Below are positions 26,335 to 35,541 of a stretch of DNA of 64,000 nucleotides, in pieces; within the stretch, counting starts at the first letter, position 1, and every line of letters begins with the position of its first letter. The notes under the pieces were generated by a model, which ran no database searches, had not been told where the DNA came from, and saw only the letters and a list, made by a program, of their open reading frames with translations. The stretch is from an uncultured Paracoccaceae bacterium (GTDB lineage Bacteria; Pseudomonadota; Alphaproteobacteria; Rhodobacterales; Rhodobacteraceae). The stretch spans positions 62,001 to 126,000 of the forward strand of contig CANLDN010000011.1 in NCBI GenBank assembly GCA_947489445.1, given 5' to 3'. A program made the position numbers and the translations under genes.

Positions 26335-27147
26335 TTATGCGTTCGACACGTCGACCAGCCTCAGAACGGCCAACGCAAAGTCGCTTTGGAGGGCCAGCGG
26401 ACCCGTGGCGCGCTGCAGCTTGGCAACACGCAAGTCTTGCGCCAACTGGGCGGCCCTGTTGCGCACCTCATCGAAGGGAGGCGCACCCTGCATCATGACG
26501 GATGGCGCATCGCCAACCCGTCCCTGTGCCATTGCCGTCGGAAGCCGTTTCACACAGGCGCAGGGCGCGGCGTGATTTGCCAAACCACAGGTCCGCGATG
26601 TGAAGTCCACAACCAGCTTGCGTGCGCGCGACAACCGCTGACGGAAATTCGCAGCCGAAATGTCCAAAATCTCCGCCGCTTCGCTTTGATCAAGCTCCAA
26701 CACGTCGCCCAGCACATAGGCAACCCGGTAGTTCCGGTCGAGGCACAACAGCATCGCCATTGTACACCTGACCCGAAGCTCGTTGAGCATCACATGGTCT
26801 TCGGGCGCTGCATTTTGATCATCTGCCAAGCCGGTCAACAAATCATCGGAAAACATCCGAAAGCTAAGCCCGGGATCCCGCGCAATCACCTTGCGGGCCG
26901 TCAGCAAATAATTCGTAGCAACCCGGTAAGCCCAGGTCTCGAAACGGCTCTCGCCTGCGAATGTCGAAAGCTTGGTGATGATACGGATCAGGATTTCCTG
27001 CGTTGCATCTTCAGCGGCCAGCGGATCGGCCAACATCCTTGTGGACAGCCGGTAAACCGTGCCTTGTATGGCACGAACCAAAGTCTCAAGCGCGGCGGCA
27101 TCGCCGTCCTTCGCCTGCTGGATCACGATATCCGGAATAGTGCTCAA
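26335..27147 (-). CDS. ECF-type sigma factor with cysteine-rich C-terminal extension
   Basis: 270 residues using a TTG start at 27147, preceded by GGGGAG at 8 bases. The frame is open further upstream but has no ribosome site before its ATG at 27294. Region 2: ALETLVRAIQGTVYRLSTRM, LADPLAAEDATQEILIRI, FETWAYRVATNYLL. Region 4: LDRNYRVAYVLGDVLELDQSE, EILDISAANFRQRLSRARK. A C-terminal extension of about 70 residues contains CGLANHAAPCACVKR, a cysteine motif recalled in other long ECF factors. The signal it answers is unknown; the NTF2-like gene is its only obvious operon partner. Confidence 0.78.
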   Translation of the reverse strand: MSTIPDIVIQQAKDGDAAALETLVRAIQGTVYRLSTRMLADPLAAEDATQEILIRIITKLSTFAGESRFETWAYRVATNYLLTARKVIARDPGLSFRMFSDDLLTGLADDQNAAPEDHVMLNELRVRCTMAMLLCLDRNYRVAYVLGDVLELDQSEAAEILDISAANFRQRLSRARKLVVDFTSRTCGLANHAAPCACVKRLPTAMAQGRVGDAPSVMMQGAPPFDEVRNRAAQLAQDLRVAKLQRATGPLALQSDFALAVLRLVDVSNA

Positions 27148-27348
27148 AACCGGGACTCCCCTGCGTGGTGTCTTTGTAAGTGTTAGACACGCAATGGATG
27201 GTATCTGTGACAATCTTTTTTGGGTAGCGGATCGAGATTGGGGCGCGCAATCAAAACGCAGCAATGCTGCTGGCCGCCAGTACAGATAGCGCATGCTGCA
27301 TCACTCAGACGATACACTTCATACGCAAACCTCAGTAAGTATACGTTT

Positions 27349-28227
27349 TTATACAGATACACTCCGCCCTTCAAACTCCGCCCGTTGAAGCCTGAACTGT
27401 TCATATACAAAATCCGAGAACACGCGCACGCGCGCATTCGAACGTAAATCACGGTGATAAAGGAGCCAGATATCCTTTCCGCGGTGGATTGCCGCCCCGG
27501 ACACGCGCCTGAGAGTTGCGGACGCATCGCCCAGGCGGAAAGGAATAAGAACGGCCCCGGCACCTGCTTCTGCCAAAGCCATCCCCTCAGACTTACCGGA
27601 CACCGTACAGCGCGGCTTGTCCTGGAATATGCTGCGGTCAATCTTAACGGTCTGTTGCGCTGCATCACCTTCGATCTTGATCCAGGGCAGTGGCGCGTTT
27701 CCGGCCTCTTCCAAAACAGCCGGGGACGCATAAAAGGTGCTGATAAATGATGCCAACTTGCGCCCGATAAGATGATCTTCAGGGGCGGAGGTTGCCCTGA
27801 TCGCAATGTCCGCCTCACGCCGTGGCAGGCTCACAAGCCTGTCGTCTGATTGCAGTCGCACCTCAATCTCCGGTTTCACCTCAGCGAACCGCGATACGAT
27901 TGGACCCAATACGTGCAAAACAAGCGCGATTGGGGCCGTCACGACCAACGGGCCCGCCACCTGCGTTTCGCTCGCAGCGATGGCCCGCTCTGCCTCACCC
28001 ATGGCGTCACGCACAATGTCGGACTTGGCGGCCAATGCCACGCCTGCTGCCGTCAGGGTGTATCCCGAATTGGCCCGATCAAACAGTTTCAGCTGATGCG
28101 CGTCTTCCAAAACCGTGATGCGTCGCGAAACGGTTGTGTGGTTCACCCGCAAAGCCTCAGCCGCCGCAGAGATCGTTCCATGCTCGGCCACGGCAAAAAA
28201 GAACTTCAGATCATTCCAATTCGGCAT
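27349..28227 (-). CDS. LysR-family regulator
   Basis: 292 residues with an N-terminal HTH (WNDLKFFFAVAEHGTISAAAEAL, VNHTTVSRRITVLEDAHQLKLF) and a substrate-binding domain. ATG at 28227 chosen because it places the HTH at residue 3; the open frame upstream to 28323 overlaps the next gene's start. Divergent from the DUF1330 and SMP-30-like genes, with about 95 A/T-rich bases between, where a LysR site would be expected. The sigma gene is 200 bases beyond its stop. Confidence 0.85.
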   Translation of the reverse strand: MPNWNDLKFFFAVAEHGTISAAAEALRVNHTTVSRRITVLEDAHQLKLFDRANSGYTLTAAGVALAAKSDIVRDAMGEAERAIAASETQVAGPLVVTAPIALVLHVLGPIVSRFAEVKPEIEVRLQSDDRLVSLPRREADIAIRATSAPEDHLIGRKLASFISTFYASPAVLEEAGNAPLPWIKIEGDAAQQTVKIDRSIFQDKPRCTVSGKSEGMALAEAGAGAVLIPFRLGDASATLRRVSGAAIHRGKDIWLLYHRDLRSNARVRVFSDFVYEQFRLQRAEFEGRSVSV

Positions 28228-28322
28228 TCTGCAATATCGCACAATTGTTTCTAATATTATCACATATACGCAGACCGCTTCAAAGTGCTCAAGTGCCTCA
28301 TCGACACAATGGAGTGAACTCA

Positions 28323-28610
28323 ATGAGCTACTATCTCGCGGGAACCATGCACGTCACAGACCCGTCCTGGCAGCAGGAATACGGTGCAAAAATGTCTGAA
28401 CTGCTGGCCCGTCATGGGGGGCAGGTGCTTGCGTCCGGCACCCCTGATCAGTTCGAAGGAATAACCCCGCAACCCAGTCGATTGGTCGTGCCTTGCTTTG
28501 ACAGCAAGGCTGTGGCGCAAGCCTGGTACGACGATCCCGACAATCAACATCTTGTCCGATTGCGGCAAACCGGCGCAACTTTTGAGCTTTTTGGCGCTGC
28601 CGCGATCTAG
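28323..28610 (+). CDS. DUF1330 family protein
   Basis: 95 residues, a ferredoxin-like alpha-beta fold: MSYYLAGTMHVTDPSWQQEY, GGQVLASGTPDQFEG, LVVPCFDSKAVAQAWYDDPD. The DUF1330 family is similar to dimeric ABM-type proteins; its role is unknown. GGAG precedes the ATG at 8 bases. Starts an apparent two-gene unit with the SMP-30-like gene 33 bases on. Confidence 0.82.
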   Translation: MSYYLAGTMHVTDPSWQQEYGAKMSELLARHGGQVLASGTPDQFEGITPQPSRLVVPCFDSKAVAQAWYDDPDNQHLVRLRQTGATFELFGAAAI

Positions 28611-28643
28611 ATCACCCAAACATTTTGAAATGAAGGAAGACCA

Positions 28644-29573
28644 ATGCGAACATCAATTTCCAAAGCGGGCGCAGCCGCCATCATCAGCGTTATCGCCTGC
28701 TCTGCATGGGCCGACGTTGCGGGCCCGATTTCTCTGCCCGCCCCAGACATGTTCCCCGAAGGCATAGCGCTGGCTAACGACGGCACCGCTTACGTTGGCA
28801 GTCTGGCGCGACGCGAGATATGGCAGGTTGATACGAAAACCGGCATCGCTGAACCATTTATCGGCAAAGACGCTGATCTGATGAGCGTCATCGGGGTACA
28901 CGTGAATGCCGCGCAAGATACGCTTTATGCATGCTCCTCTGATCCGGCGCAGCAATACGACGGACGGCCAACGGAACTTGTGTCTTTTGATCTGTCCAGC
29001 GGGGACGTCATTGCCCGTTACCCATTCCCCGAAGGCGGCTTGTGCAACGACATTTCTGAACTTGCAGACGGTACGATCCTGGCCACGGATTCCGTCCACC
29101 CCAGAATCATGAGCCTGCATCAGGACGGTGCGTTTGACGAATGGCTCAGAGACGAGCAATTCAGGGCAGAAGGGTTTGCCCTAAACGGAATTGCCGTCAG
29201 TGATGATCAAGTATTTACCGGTGTCTTTGCGACAGGCGCGCTGTACAAAATCGACACAAGCGCGGACGCTTTAATGGCCGAACAGATCAAGATCGACCGG
29301 CCAATAGCCGGACCAGACGGGATCGAAGTTCTCGACGCACGCACATTGATCGTCGTCGAAGGCATGGCGGCATCTGTCTTACGTGTCCAGCTGTCCGAAG
29401 ACTTGCTAAGCGGGACAGTCCAGAACCTGTCCCAAGATTTTCAGGTTCCCACGACCCTCGCACTATCGGGTGATCAGGCGATCGTTGTCCAAGGGCAGCT
29501 TGGCCGCTTCTTCGGCATGGACCCATCGCCTGTCGAACCATTTGAGCTGGCGGTCATTTCACTCGTGCGCTGA
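28644..29573 (+). CDS. Secreted SMP-30/gluconolactonase-like beta-propeller protein
   Basis: 309 residues. A signal peptide (KAGAAAIISVIACSAWA) precedes an SMP-30-type six-bladed propeller: FPEGIALANDGTAYVGSLAR, GGLCNDISELADGTILATDS, ALNGIAVSDDQVFTGVF, GPDGIEVLDARTLIVVEG. Metal-dependent lactonase or sugar-lactone hydrolase activity is typical; residues cannot be mapped with certainty. AGGAAG precedes the ATG. Likely LysR-controlled with DUF1330. Confidence 0.78.
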   Translation: MRTSISKAGAAAIISVIACSAWADVAGPISLPAPDMFPEGIALANDGTAYVGSLARREIWQVDTKTGIAEPFIGKDADLMSVIGVHVNAAQDTLYACSSDPAQQYDGRPTELVSFDLSSGDVIARYPFPEGGLCNDISELADGTILATDSVHPRIMSLHQDGAFDEWLRDEQFRAEGFALNGIAVSDDQVFTGVFATGALYKIDTSADALMAEQIKIDRPIAGPDGIEVLDARTLIVVEGMAASVLRVQLSEDLLSGTVQNLSQDFQVPTTLALSGDQAIVVQGQLGRFFGMDPSPVEPFELAVISLVR

Positions 29574-29580
29574 CGCAACG

Positions 29581-29608
29581 CCCCCACCTGCGGATGCGCC
29601 GGTGGGGG
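29581..29608 (+). terminator. Hairpin after SMP-30-like gene
   Basis: Stem CCCCCACC / GGTGGGGG with an inner GCG / CGC pair and GATG loop. It follows the stop codon by about 8 bases. No T-tract follows, so a Rho-type or weak terminator. Confidence 0.5.
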
Positions 29609-29997
29609 TGGAATGCAAGCGGGTTTAGTCACTCTGGAACCGTCCAAACAAAGATTGTTCGTACCGTGTTTGGCACCGTAAACGGTCATGCATCTGCTGG
29701 GGCACGCAGCGTGCGCACCAGATTTCCAGTGTGGACTTAAACCCGACAACGTGCAGATTAACACTTTCGCAACCAAGATCACCGTGCGCTCCGTTCATCA
29801 GTGTCGTTTGGGGTGGTGTGCATACAATCATGCGCATGGTTTGCGCATGGTTTCTGCATGGAAAACATATCGACGAAAATCGAATCGTATCCCTGAAAAC
29901 AAGGTCATTAACCTTTTGCCGGGTGATATGGTGCCGGACCTGCGTGCGGCGCATTAACCGATCTTGCCCCCGCGGCCCGCAGCGGGCATCAAGACCT
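29609..29997. other. Non-coding interval before tadA with an 11-base repeat
   Basis: About 390 bases without a convincing gene on either strand. Two copies of TGCGCATGGTT run tandemly from 29831, followed by a degenerate third, and an A/T-rich stretch precedes tadA. The tadA promoter is probably here. Confidence 0.45.
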
Positions 29998-30444
29998 ATG
30001 GTTTTTCGCAGTTATATGGACATTGCCCTGACCGAAGCGCGCGCCGCCGCCGCCCGCGGCGAGGTGCCGGTCGGTGCCGTTATCATTCGCGATGGCGCGA
30101 TTATCGCGCAAGCCGGCAATCGGACCCGCGAACTGAACGATCCGACGGCCCACGCCGAACTTCTGGCGATCCGTGCGGCCTGCGGCGCGCTGGGTCAGGA
30201 ACGTCTAACCCATTGTGATCTTTACGTAACGCTGGAACCATGCCCCATGTGCGCCGCAGCAATCAGCAATGCGCGGCTGGCCCGGTTATACTACGGTGCC
30301 GCTGACCCAAAATCCGGTGGTGTCGCGCAAGGCCCCCGCATTTTCAGCCATCCGCAATGCCACCACGTGCCCGAAATCTACGACGGCATTGACGCGGCTG
30401 TTTCAGAAAACCTGTTGAAACAGTTTTTTGCGGCAAAGCGTTAG
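29998..30444 (+). CDS. tadA: tRNA adenosine(34) deaminase
   Basis: 148 residues from ATG at 29998 (MVFRSYMDIALTEARAAAARG); the frame is open further upstream. Zinc deaminase motifs are complete: H52-A-E54 (TAHAELLAI) and PC82-P-M-C85. It converts A34 to inosine in the tRNA-Arg anticodon, an essential step. Stop overlaps the convergent UPF0173 gene by 4 bases. An ATG at 30016 is an alternative start. Confidence 0.92.
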   Translation: MVFRSYMDIALTEARAAAARGEVPVGAVIIRDGAIIAQAGNRTRELNDPTAHAELLAIRAACGALGQERLTHCDLYVTLEPCPMCAAAISNARLARLYYGAADPKSGGVAQGPRIFSHPQCHHVPEIYDGIDAAVSENLLKQFFAAKR

Positions 30445-31136
30445 AATTCCACGGTTTCCATCACGTCAGGCGTCAGAACATTCACATCCGGAAGTGCATC
30501 GACCAGTGGCTGGGCCGACGGGGCAAGGATAGGGAAGGTCTTGTAATGACAGGGAATTATCGTCTTGAATGCAAAGTATCGCTTTGCCGCATAAGCCGCC
30601 CGATCCATATCCATCGTGTAATGCCCGCCGCAGCATAAAATACCGATATCGGGTTTATGATAGTCTCCCATCCAGTCCATATCGGCCATGATATCCGTGT
30701 CACCACTGACATAAATTGTGTGCTCCTCACCAGCGATCATAAAGCCCGCCTCGGACCCGGCATAGGTCGGTCGGCCACCTGCGAAATCGATACTGGACGA
30801 ATGACTGGCATTGACCATTGTGACCTTCACATCACCCAGTGTGATCGTGCCGCCTTTGCCGAACCCGACGGTCTCGACCCCCTCCGTCGCCGTCCAGTAA
30901 TCTGACAATTCATGAATGCACAGGATCGGAATTCTATCTTTCTTTGCAATGGCTAAGCTATTGCTCGCATGATCCCCATGCCCATGGGTCAGCAGGATAT
31001 GCGTCGCCCCTGCGACCGCATCGGAATAGCGTTCCATCGGAAACACCGGATTACCGTCCAGCCACGGGTCAACCAGCAAAACCTGCCCGCCGATCTCGAT
31101 CCGGAAACTCGAATGGCCCAACCATGTGATTTTCAT
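30441..31136 (-). CDS. Metal-dependent hydrolase (UPF0173, MBL-fold)
   Basis: 231 residues. MKITWLGHSSFRIEIGGQVLLVDP starts the UPF0173 branch of metallo-beta-lactamase-fold hydrolases, with the metal motif THGHGDH (HxHxDH) visible. GGAGG precedes the ATG at 31136. Function is not established; a cytosolic hydrolase acting on a phosphate or carbon substrate is likely. Divergent from the ceramidase-like gene 53 bases away. Confidence 0.87.
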   Translation of the reverse strand: MKITWLGHSSFRIEIGGQVLLVDPWLDGNPVFPMERYSDAVAGATHILLTHGHGDHASNSLAIAKKDRIPILCIHELSDYWTATEGVETVGFGKGGTITLGDVKVTMVNASHSSSIDFAGGRPTYAGSEAGFMIAGEEHTIYVSGDTDIMADMDWMGDYHKPDIGILCCGGHYTMDMDRAAYAAKRYFAFKTIIPCHYKTFPILAPSAQPLVDALPDVNVLTPDVMETVEF

Positions 31137-31189
31137 ATTGCCCTCCATCGTGTTGTGGTCAGGATACGCCCATCGAATGGGGGCGCAAG

Positions 31190-31837
31190 ATGAACTGGTT
31201 TGAACAGATCGACGGTTATTGCGAGCGGACGGATTTTTCCTATTGGTCCGAACCACTTAACGCTGTCACCAACGCGGCCTTCCTGATCGCTGCCATCATC
31301 ATGTGGCGGCGCAGCGCTGGCGTTCCTGCCGCGCGTCTGCTCTGCGCGTTACTCTTTCTCATCGGCATTGGCAGCTACCTGTTTCACACCTTCGCGACAG
31401 GGTGGGCGGCCCTCGCGGATGTCGTCCCGATCGGGGTTTTTATCCTGACCTATCTGTTTCTGAGCAATCGTGATCTGGTCGGCCTGCCATGGTGGGCGGC
31501 TCTCTTGGCGACTGCTTGTTTTTTTCCCTATGCCTATGTTTTGGTTCCGTTTTTGGATGGCTTGCCGTTTTTCCACATCTCGGATTTCTACTGGACCGTA
31601 CCAATCCTGTTGCTGATTTACGCGCTCTATCTGCGCGGCGCACTGGGCCGTGATTTCATGATCGGTGCCCTGATTTTATCGGCGTCCATCACAGTTCGCT
31701 CTTTGGATGAGCTTTGGTGCACAGGCTGGCCAATCGGGACGCATTTCGTCTGGCATTGCCTGAATGCGTTCATGCTGGGCTTCATGATTGACGTTTACCG
31801 CCGCCACATGCTTGCGACCCGTGCGGCGGGGCGGTAA
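31190..31837 (+). CDS. Ceramidase-domain (CREST superfamily) membrane protein
   Basis: 215 residues, about seven transmembrane helices. It starts MNWFEQIDGYCERTDFSYWSEPLNA. The CREST histidine and serine motifs are visible: SYLFHTF (Ser and His) and the C-terminal GTHFVWHCLNA (HxxxH). This is the alkaline-ceramidase-type membrane hydrolase fold. Bacteria of this group rarely make ceramide, so the substrate is unknown. It ends 31 bases before gatC. Confidence 0.8.
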   Translation: MNWFEQIDGYCERTDFSYWSEPLNAVTNAAFLIAAIIMWRRSAGVPAARLLCALLFLIGIGSYLFHTFATGWAALADVVPIGVFILTYLFLSNRDLVGLPWWAALLATACFFPYAYVLVPFLDGLPFFHISDFYWTVPILLLIYALYLRGALGRDFMIGALILSASITVRSLDELWCTGWPIGTHFVWHCLNAFMLGFMIDVYRRHMLATRAAGR

Positions 31838-31868
31838 ACGCGAGCCAACAAACCATCCGGAGACGCCC

Positions 31869-32156
31869 ATGTCGATTGACACCGAAACCGCCCGCCGCGT
31901 GGCCAAGCTGGCCCGCATCAAGGTCGAAGACGATGCATTGCCTGCGCTGGCAAGCGAATTCAGCGCGATCCTTGGGTTCATCGAACAGCTCAACGAAGTT
32001 GATGTTGAGGGTGTCGAACCGATGACGTCCGTCACCCCACAACGCCTGAAACGCCGCGATGATGTGGTCACGGATGGCAGCCAGCAAGAGGCTGTCTTGA
32101 AAAACGCGCCCGATGCCCGCGAAGGGTTTTTTGCTGTGCCAAAGGTGGTTGAATAA
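31869..32156 (+). CDS. gatC: Asp-tRNA(Asn)/Glu-tRNA(Gln) amidotransferase subunit C
   Basis: 95 residues. MSIDTETARRVAKLARIKVEDD and the GFIEQLNEVDVEGVEPMTS segment are characteristic of GatC, the small subunit that stabilises GatAB. The ATG at 31869 is chosen over upstream in-frame codons within the ceramidase gene. The stop shares one base with the gatA start, so they are coupled. gatB is not in the window. Confidence 0.93.
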   Translation: MSIDTETARRVAKLARIKVEDDALPALASEFSAILGFIEQLNEVDVEGVEPMTSVTPQRLKRRDDVVTDGSQQEAVLKNAPDAREGFFAVPKVVE

Positions 32157-33637
32157 TGAGCGATCTCACTAAACTGACCATTGCCGGCGCCCGCGACGCG
32201 ATGCGCAAAGGCGACACCACAAGCGCTGAGATCACCAGCGCATGTTTGACCGCCATCGAAGGGGCAGGGGCGCTGGGCACGTTTGTGCACCACACCCCCG
32301 AAATCGCTGCCGATCAGGCGGCGGCCGCCGATGCCCGGATCAGGGCGGGGGATGCGCCTGATATGTGCGGTATCCCCTTGGGGATTAAGGATTTGTTCTG
32401 CACCAAGGGCGTACCGTCCCAAGCCGCCAGCCGCATTCTGGAAGGCTTCAAACCCGAATACGAATCCACCGTCACGACCCAGTTATTCGATGCAGGTGCC
32501 GTCATGCTGGGCAAGCTGAACATGGACGAATTCGCCATGGGCTCGTCCAACGAAACCTCTGTCTATGGCAACGCGGTCAACCCATGGCGGCGCGGCAACG
32601 AAGACACGGCGCTGACGCCCGGTGGCTCTTCGGGCGGTTCGGCCAGCGCGGTCGCTGCTGATCTTTGCCTCGCGGCCACCGGCACCGACACCGGTGGATC
32701 GATCCGTCAGCCCGCGGCCTTTGTGGGCATCACCGGCTTGAAGCCAACCTATGGCCGCGTGTCGCGTTGGGGGATTGTGGCCTTTGCGTCCTCTCTCGAC
32801 CAAGCGGGGCCGATGACCAAAGACGTGCGCGACGCGGCCATCATGCTGGGCGCGATGTGTGGTCACGACCCCAAAGACAGCACCAGCGCCGATCTGGCCG
32901 TGCCTGATTTTGAGGCCGCTCTGACAGGCGATATCAAAGGCAAAACCATTGGTATTCCAAAGGAATATCGGATGGACGGGATGCCTGCCGAGATTGAAAA
33001 GCTCTGGGCGGATGGCACGGCGATGCTGAAAGACGCAGGCGCGGTGATCAAGGACATCACCCTGCCGCACACCAAATACGCGCTACCCGCCTATTATGTG
33101 ATTGCACCCGCTGAGGCATCATCGAACCTGGCCCGCTATGACGGCGTGCGGTTCGGTCATCGCGCCAAACTGGCCCAAGGTGACGGCATCACCGAGATGT
33201 ACGAAAAAACCCGTGCCGAAGGGTTCGGGCCAGAGGTGCAGCGGCGTGTCATGGTCGGCACCTATGTGCTGTCCGCAGGGTTTTATGACGCCTATTACAA
33301 CCGGGCACGTAAGGTTCGTGCGCTGATCAAGCAAGACTTTGAAACGGTCTTCGCCGACGGTGTCGATGCGATACTGACACCGGCCACACCGTCTGCTGCG
33401 TTTGGTTTGGGTGAGAATATGGACCCAATCCAGATGTACCTCAACGATGTCTTCACCGTAACGGTCAACCTTGCCGGTTTGCCGGGTATTTCGGTGCCTG
33501 CCGGTTTGGATGCGCAGGGGCTGCCTTTGGGTCTGCAACTGATCGGACGGCCCTGGGAAGAGGCGGATTTGCTCAACACGGCATATGCATTGGAACAGGC
33601 GGCAGGTTTTGTAGCCAAACCGGCAAAGTGGTGGTAG
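32156..33637 (+). CDS. gatA: Aspartyl/glutamyl-tRNA amidotransferase subunit A
   Basis: 493 residues, full length. Amidase-signature residues: catalytic Lys in GIPLGIKDLFCTKG (K78), and the two serines in GGSSGGSASAVAAD and GTDTGGSIRQPAAF. It hydrolyses glutamine to supply ammonia for Asn-tRNA or Gln-tRNA formation with GatB and GatC. The start overlaps the gatC stop by one base. Confidence 0.95.
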   Translation: MSDLTKLTIAGARDAMRKGDTTSAEITSACLTAIEGAGALGTFVHHTPEIAADQAAAADARIRAGDAPDMCGIPLGIKDLFCTKGVPSQAASRILEGFKPEYESTVTTQLFDAGAVMLGKLNMDEFAMGSSNETSVYGNAVNPWRRGNEDTALTPGGSSGGSASAVAADLCLAATGTDTGGSIRQPAAFVGITGLKPTYGRVSRWGIVAFASSLDQAGPMTKDVRDAAIMLGAMCGHDPKDSTSADLAVPDFEAALTGDIKGKTIGIPKEYRMDGMPAEIEKLWADGTAMLKDAGAVIKDITLPHTKYALPAYYVIAPAEASSNLARYDGVRFGHRAKLAQGDGITEMYEKTRAEGFGPEVQRRVMVGTYVLSAGFYDAYYNRARKVRALIKQDFETVFADGVDAILTPATPSAAFGLGENMDPIQMYLNDVFTVTVNLAGLPGISVPAGLDAQGLPLGLQLIGRPWEEADLLNTAYALEQAAGFVAKPAKWW

Positions 33638-33677
33638 GTTACGGCAAAAGAATATGCAGTGTGACAGGTGAATACCC

Positions 33678-34397
33678 ATGAAAAAGGGTCTTGTGATCGG
33701 GTTTGTGGTTCTGGGTCTGGGGGCATGCGCTCCACGGGCGCCCATCGAACGTGGGGTCGGCTTTGACGACTATTCCGCTTTTGAACTGGAACGGGCCCGG
33801 CGCGAGGCCGCGCTGTCGGCGTCGCGCGAATCTATCATTCCGCCACCGCGCATCAGTGATGAAACGCCACAAGGTGCGATCTCGTCCAGCGAACTGGCGA
33901 ATGCCGGTATCGGGCAGACACCCACCAATACCGGCACCGATCCGGGGCGCACCCAAGGGCTTGATGCCACGCCGGGCAATCCGGCCCCGGTGATCGCCAA
34001 TAACCCGGGCATTTCCGACGAACAAAACTTTGACGCCGTCAGCGGACGCGAGTCGATTGAAAGTGACGCCGAACGCCGCGCTGCGCAGGCTGCTGCACGC
34101 GAACAGGTCCAACCCACCGCCGTCCCGGAACGGCCCAGCGACACTGGGCCGAATATCGTTGAATACGCGATCAATGCGCCCAACGCGAAAGGGCAGGAAT
34201 GGTACAGCCGGTCGATCCTGTCCGGGCAGGCGCGGTTCCAGCGCAATTGTGCAGGCTACCTCACCCCGGATGACGCGCAGCGCGATTTTCTGGCCCGCGG
34301 CGGACCAGAGCGTGACAGATTGGGCATCGACCCTGACGGTGATGGCTTTGCCTGCGGGTGGGACCCGGCCCCCTTCAAACAGGCGTTTGGCAACTGA
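33678..34397 (+). CDS. Lipoprotein with excalibur calcium-binding C-terminus
   Basis: 239 residues. Lipobox near LGLGACAPR gives a lipoprotein; a long low-complexity Pro/Thr/Asn-rich spacer follows. The C-terminal 40 residues end in GIDPDGDGFACGWDP, the DxDxDGxxC block of the excalibur domain. Likely outer-membrane or periplasmic; the domain binds calcium in related proteins. It overlaps the amidase frame at its 3' end, suggesting joint transcription and a peptidoglycan-linked role. Confidence 0.82.
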   Translation: MKKGLVIGFVVLGLGACAPRAPIERGVGFDDYSAFELERARREAALSASRESIIPPPRISDETPQGAISSSELANAGIGQTPTNTGTDPGRTQGLDATPGNPAPVIANNPGISDEQNFDAVSGRESIESDAERRAAQAAAREQVQPTAVPERPSDTGPNIVEYAINAPNAKGQEWYSRSILSGQARFQRNCAGYLTPDDAQRDFLARGGPERDRLGIDPDGDGFACGWDPAPFKQAFGN

Positions 34398-35077
34398 AAC
34401 TGACGTCGCACCCGTCGCCCAATTGCGGCCCGCGCCGGGATGCGGCCCGGCCTGATCTGGTGGTTATTCACTACACTGCGATGCAATCGGCCAAGGCTGC
34501 CTTAAAGACGCTTTGTGATCCGAAAACCGAAGTTTCCGCGCATTATCTGATCGCCGAAGACGGCGAGGTGATCGCGCTCGTTCCAGAAGACCTGCGCGCA
34601 TGGCACGCGGGTGCAGGGCGGTGGGGCAAGGTCACGGATGTCAACAGCCATTCCATCGGGATAGAGCTTGCCAATGATGGCTACAGCCCCTTTGCGGCGG
34701 CACAAATGGATGCGTTGACGGATCTGTTGCATGGTATTCGCACCCGCTGGCATATCCGGCCCGAACGGGTGATCGGGCATTCCGATATGGCCCCGGGGCG
34801 CAAGATAGACCCCGGCCCCAGATTTGACTGGCGCAGGCTTGCGCGCGCAGGCTTGGCCGTATGGCCCGACCGCGACCAGATAGCGGATCCGTCCAAATTT
34901 CTTCCGATGATGCGCGCCTTTGGCTATACCGCCACCGACGCGGCTGACCTGTTATGCAAAACATTCCGCCTGCGCTTTCGGCCCGGTACCTCTGGCCCCA
35001 TTGACGGCGTTGATGCCGGCATGATCACCAATCTTGCCAAACGTTTCCCCGTTGACGTGAACGCGGCTTGGGCCTAA
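34358..35077 (+). CDS. N-acetylmuramoyl-L-alanine amidase (amidase_2/AmpD fold)
   Basis: 239 codons from GTG at 34358; the real N-terminus may begin later since no ribosome site is evident and the sequence aligns best from about SPNCGPRRDAARPD. Zinc-site residues are His of VVIHYTAM and the late GHSDMAPGRKIDPGP (His and Asp). It cleaves the amide between N-acetylmuramic acid and L-Ala in the periplasm or cytosol. No signal peptide is seen, so cytosolic muropeptide recycling is possible. It overlaps the excalibur gene by 40 bases. Confidence 0.82.
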   Translation: MGPGPLQTGVWQLKLTSHPSPNCGPRRDAARPDLVVIHYTAMQSAKAALKTLCDPKTEVSAHYLIAEDGEVIALVPEDLRAWHAGAGRWGKVTDVNSHSIGIELANDGYSPFAAAQMDALTDLLHGIRTRWHIRPERVIGHSDMAPGRKIDPGPRFDWRRLARAGLAVWPDRDQIADPSKFLPMMRAFGYTATDAADLLCKTFRLRFRPGTSGPIDGVDAGMITNLAKRFPVDVNAAWA

Positions 35078-35087
35078 CTGCAATTTT

Positions 35088-35462
35088 GCGCGGATGGCTG
35101 GATGGCTGCGGGCCGTTACCGGCCCGAGGAAAGTCCGGACTCCACAAAGCACGGTGCCGGGTAACACCCGGCGGGGGTAACCCCAGGGAAAGCGCCACAG
35201 AGAACAGACGGCCATGCATGCATGGTCACGGTGAAACGGTGGGGTAAGAGCCCACCGCGCGACTGGTAACAGAAGCGGCACGGCAAGCCCCACCGGGAGC
35301 AATGCCAAATAGGGACCGCGCGCCGTAAGGCGGGGATGCTTGAACCCCAGCAGGTCCGGGTTGGCAGCGAGAGGGTGTCTGGTAACAGGCATTCTAGATG
35401 AATGGTCATCTCGGGCGGTGTCATGCCGCCCAGACAGAATCCGGCTTACAGGCCATCCGCGC
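35088..35462 (+). ncRNA. rnpB: RNase P RNA
   Basis: The 5' and 3' ends pair exactly over GCGCGGATGGC / GCCATCCGCGC. Inside, the conserved GAGGAAAGTCCGGAC block lies from about 35126, together with AGAACAGACGGCC, GTGAAACGGTGGGGTAAGAGC and ACAGAATCCGGCTTACAGG. This is the class A bacterial RNase P RNA that trims tRNA 5' ends. It begins 10 bases after the amidase stop. Confidence 0.93.
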
Positions 35463-35541
35463 AAATAATTGGTTAACAAAGGTTGTCCTATTCTGGATTG
35501 CACTACCTGAAGGGGAAAGAGCTGCAATTGGAGGTAAGCGC

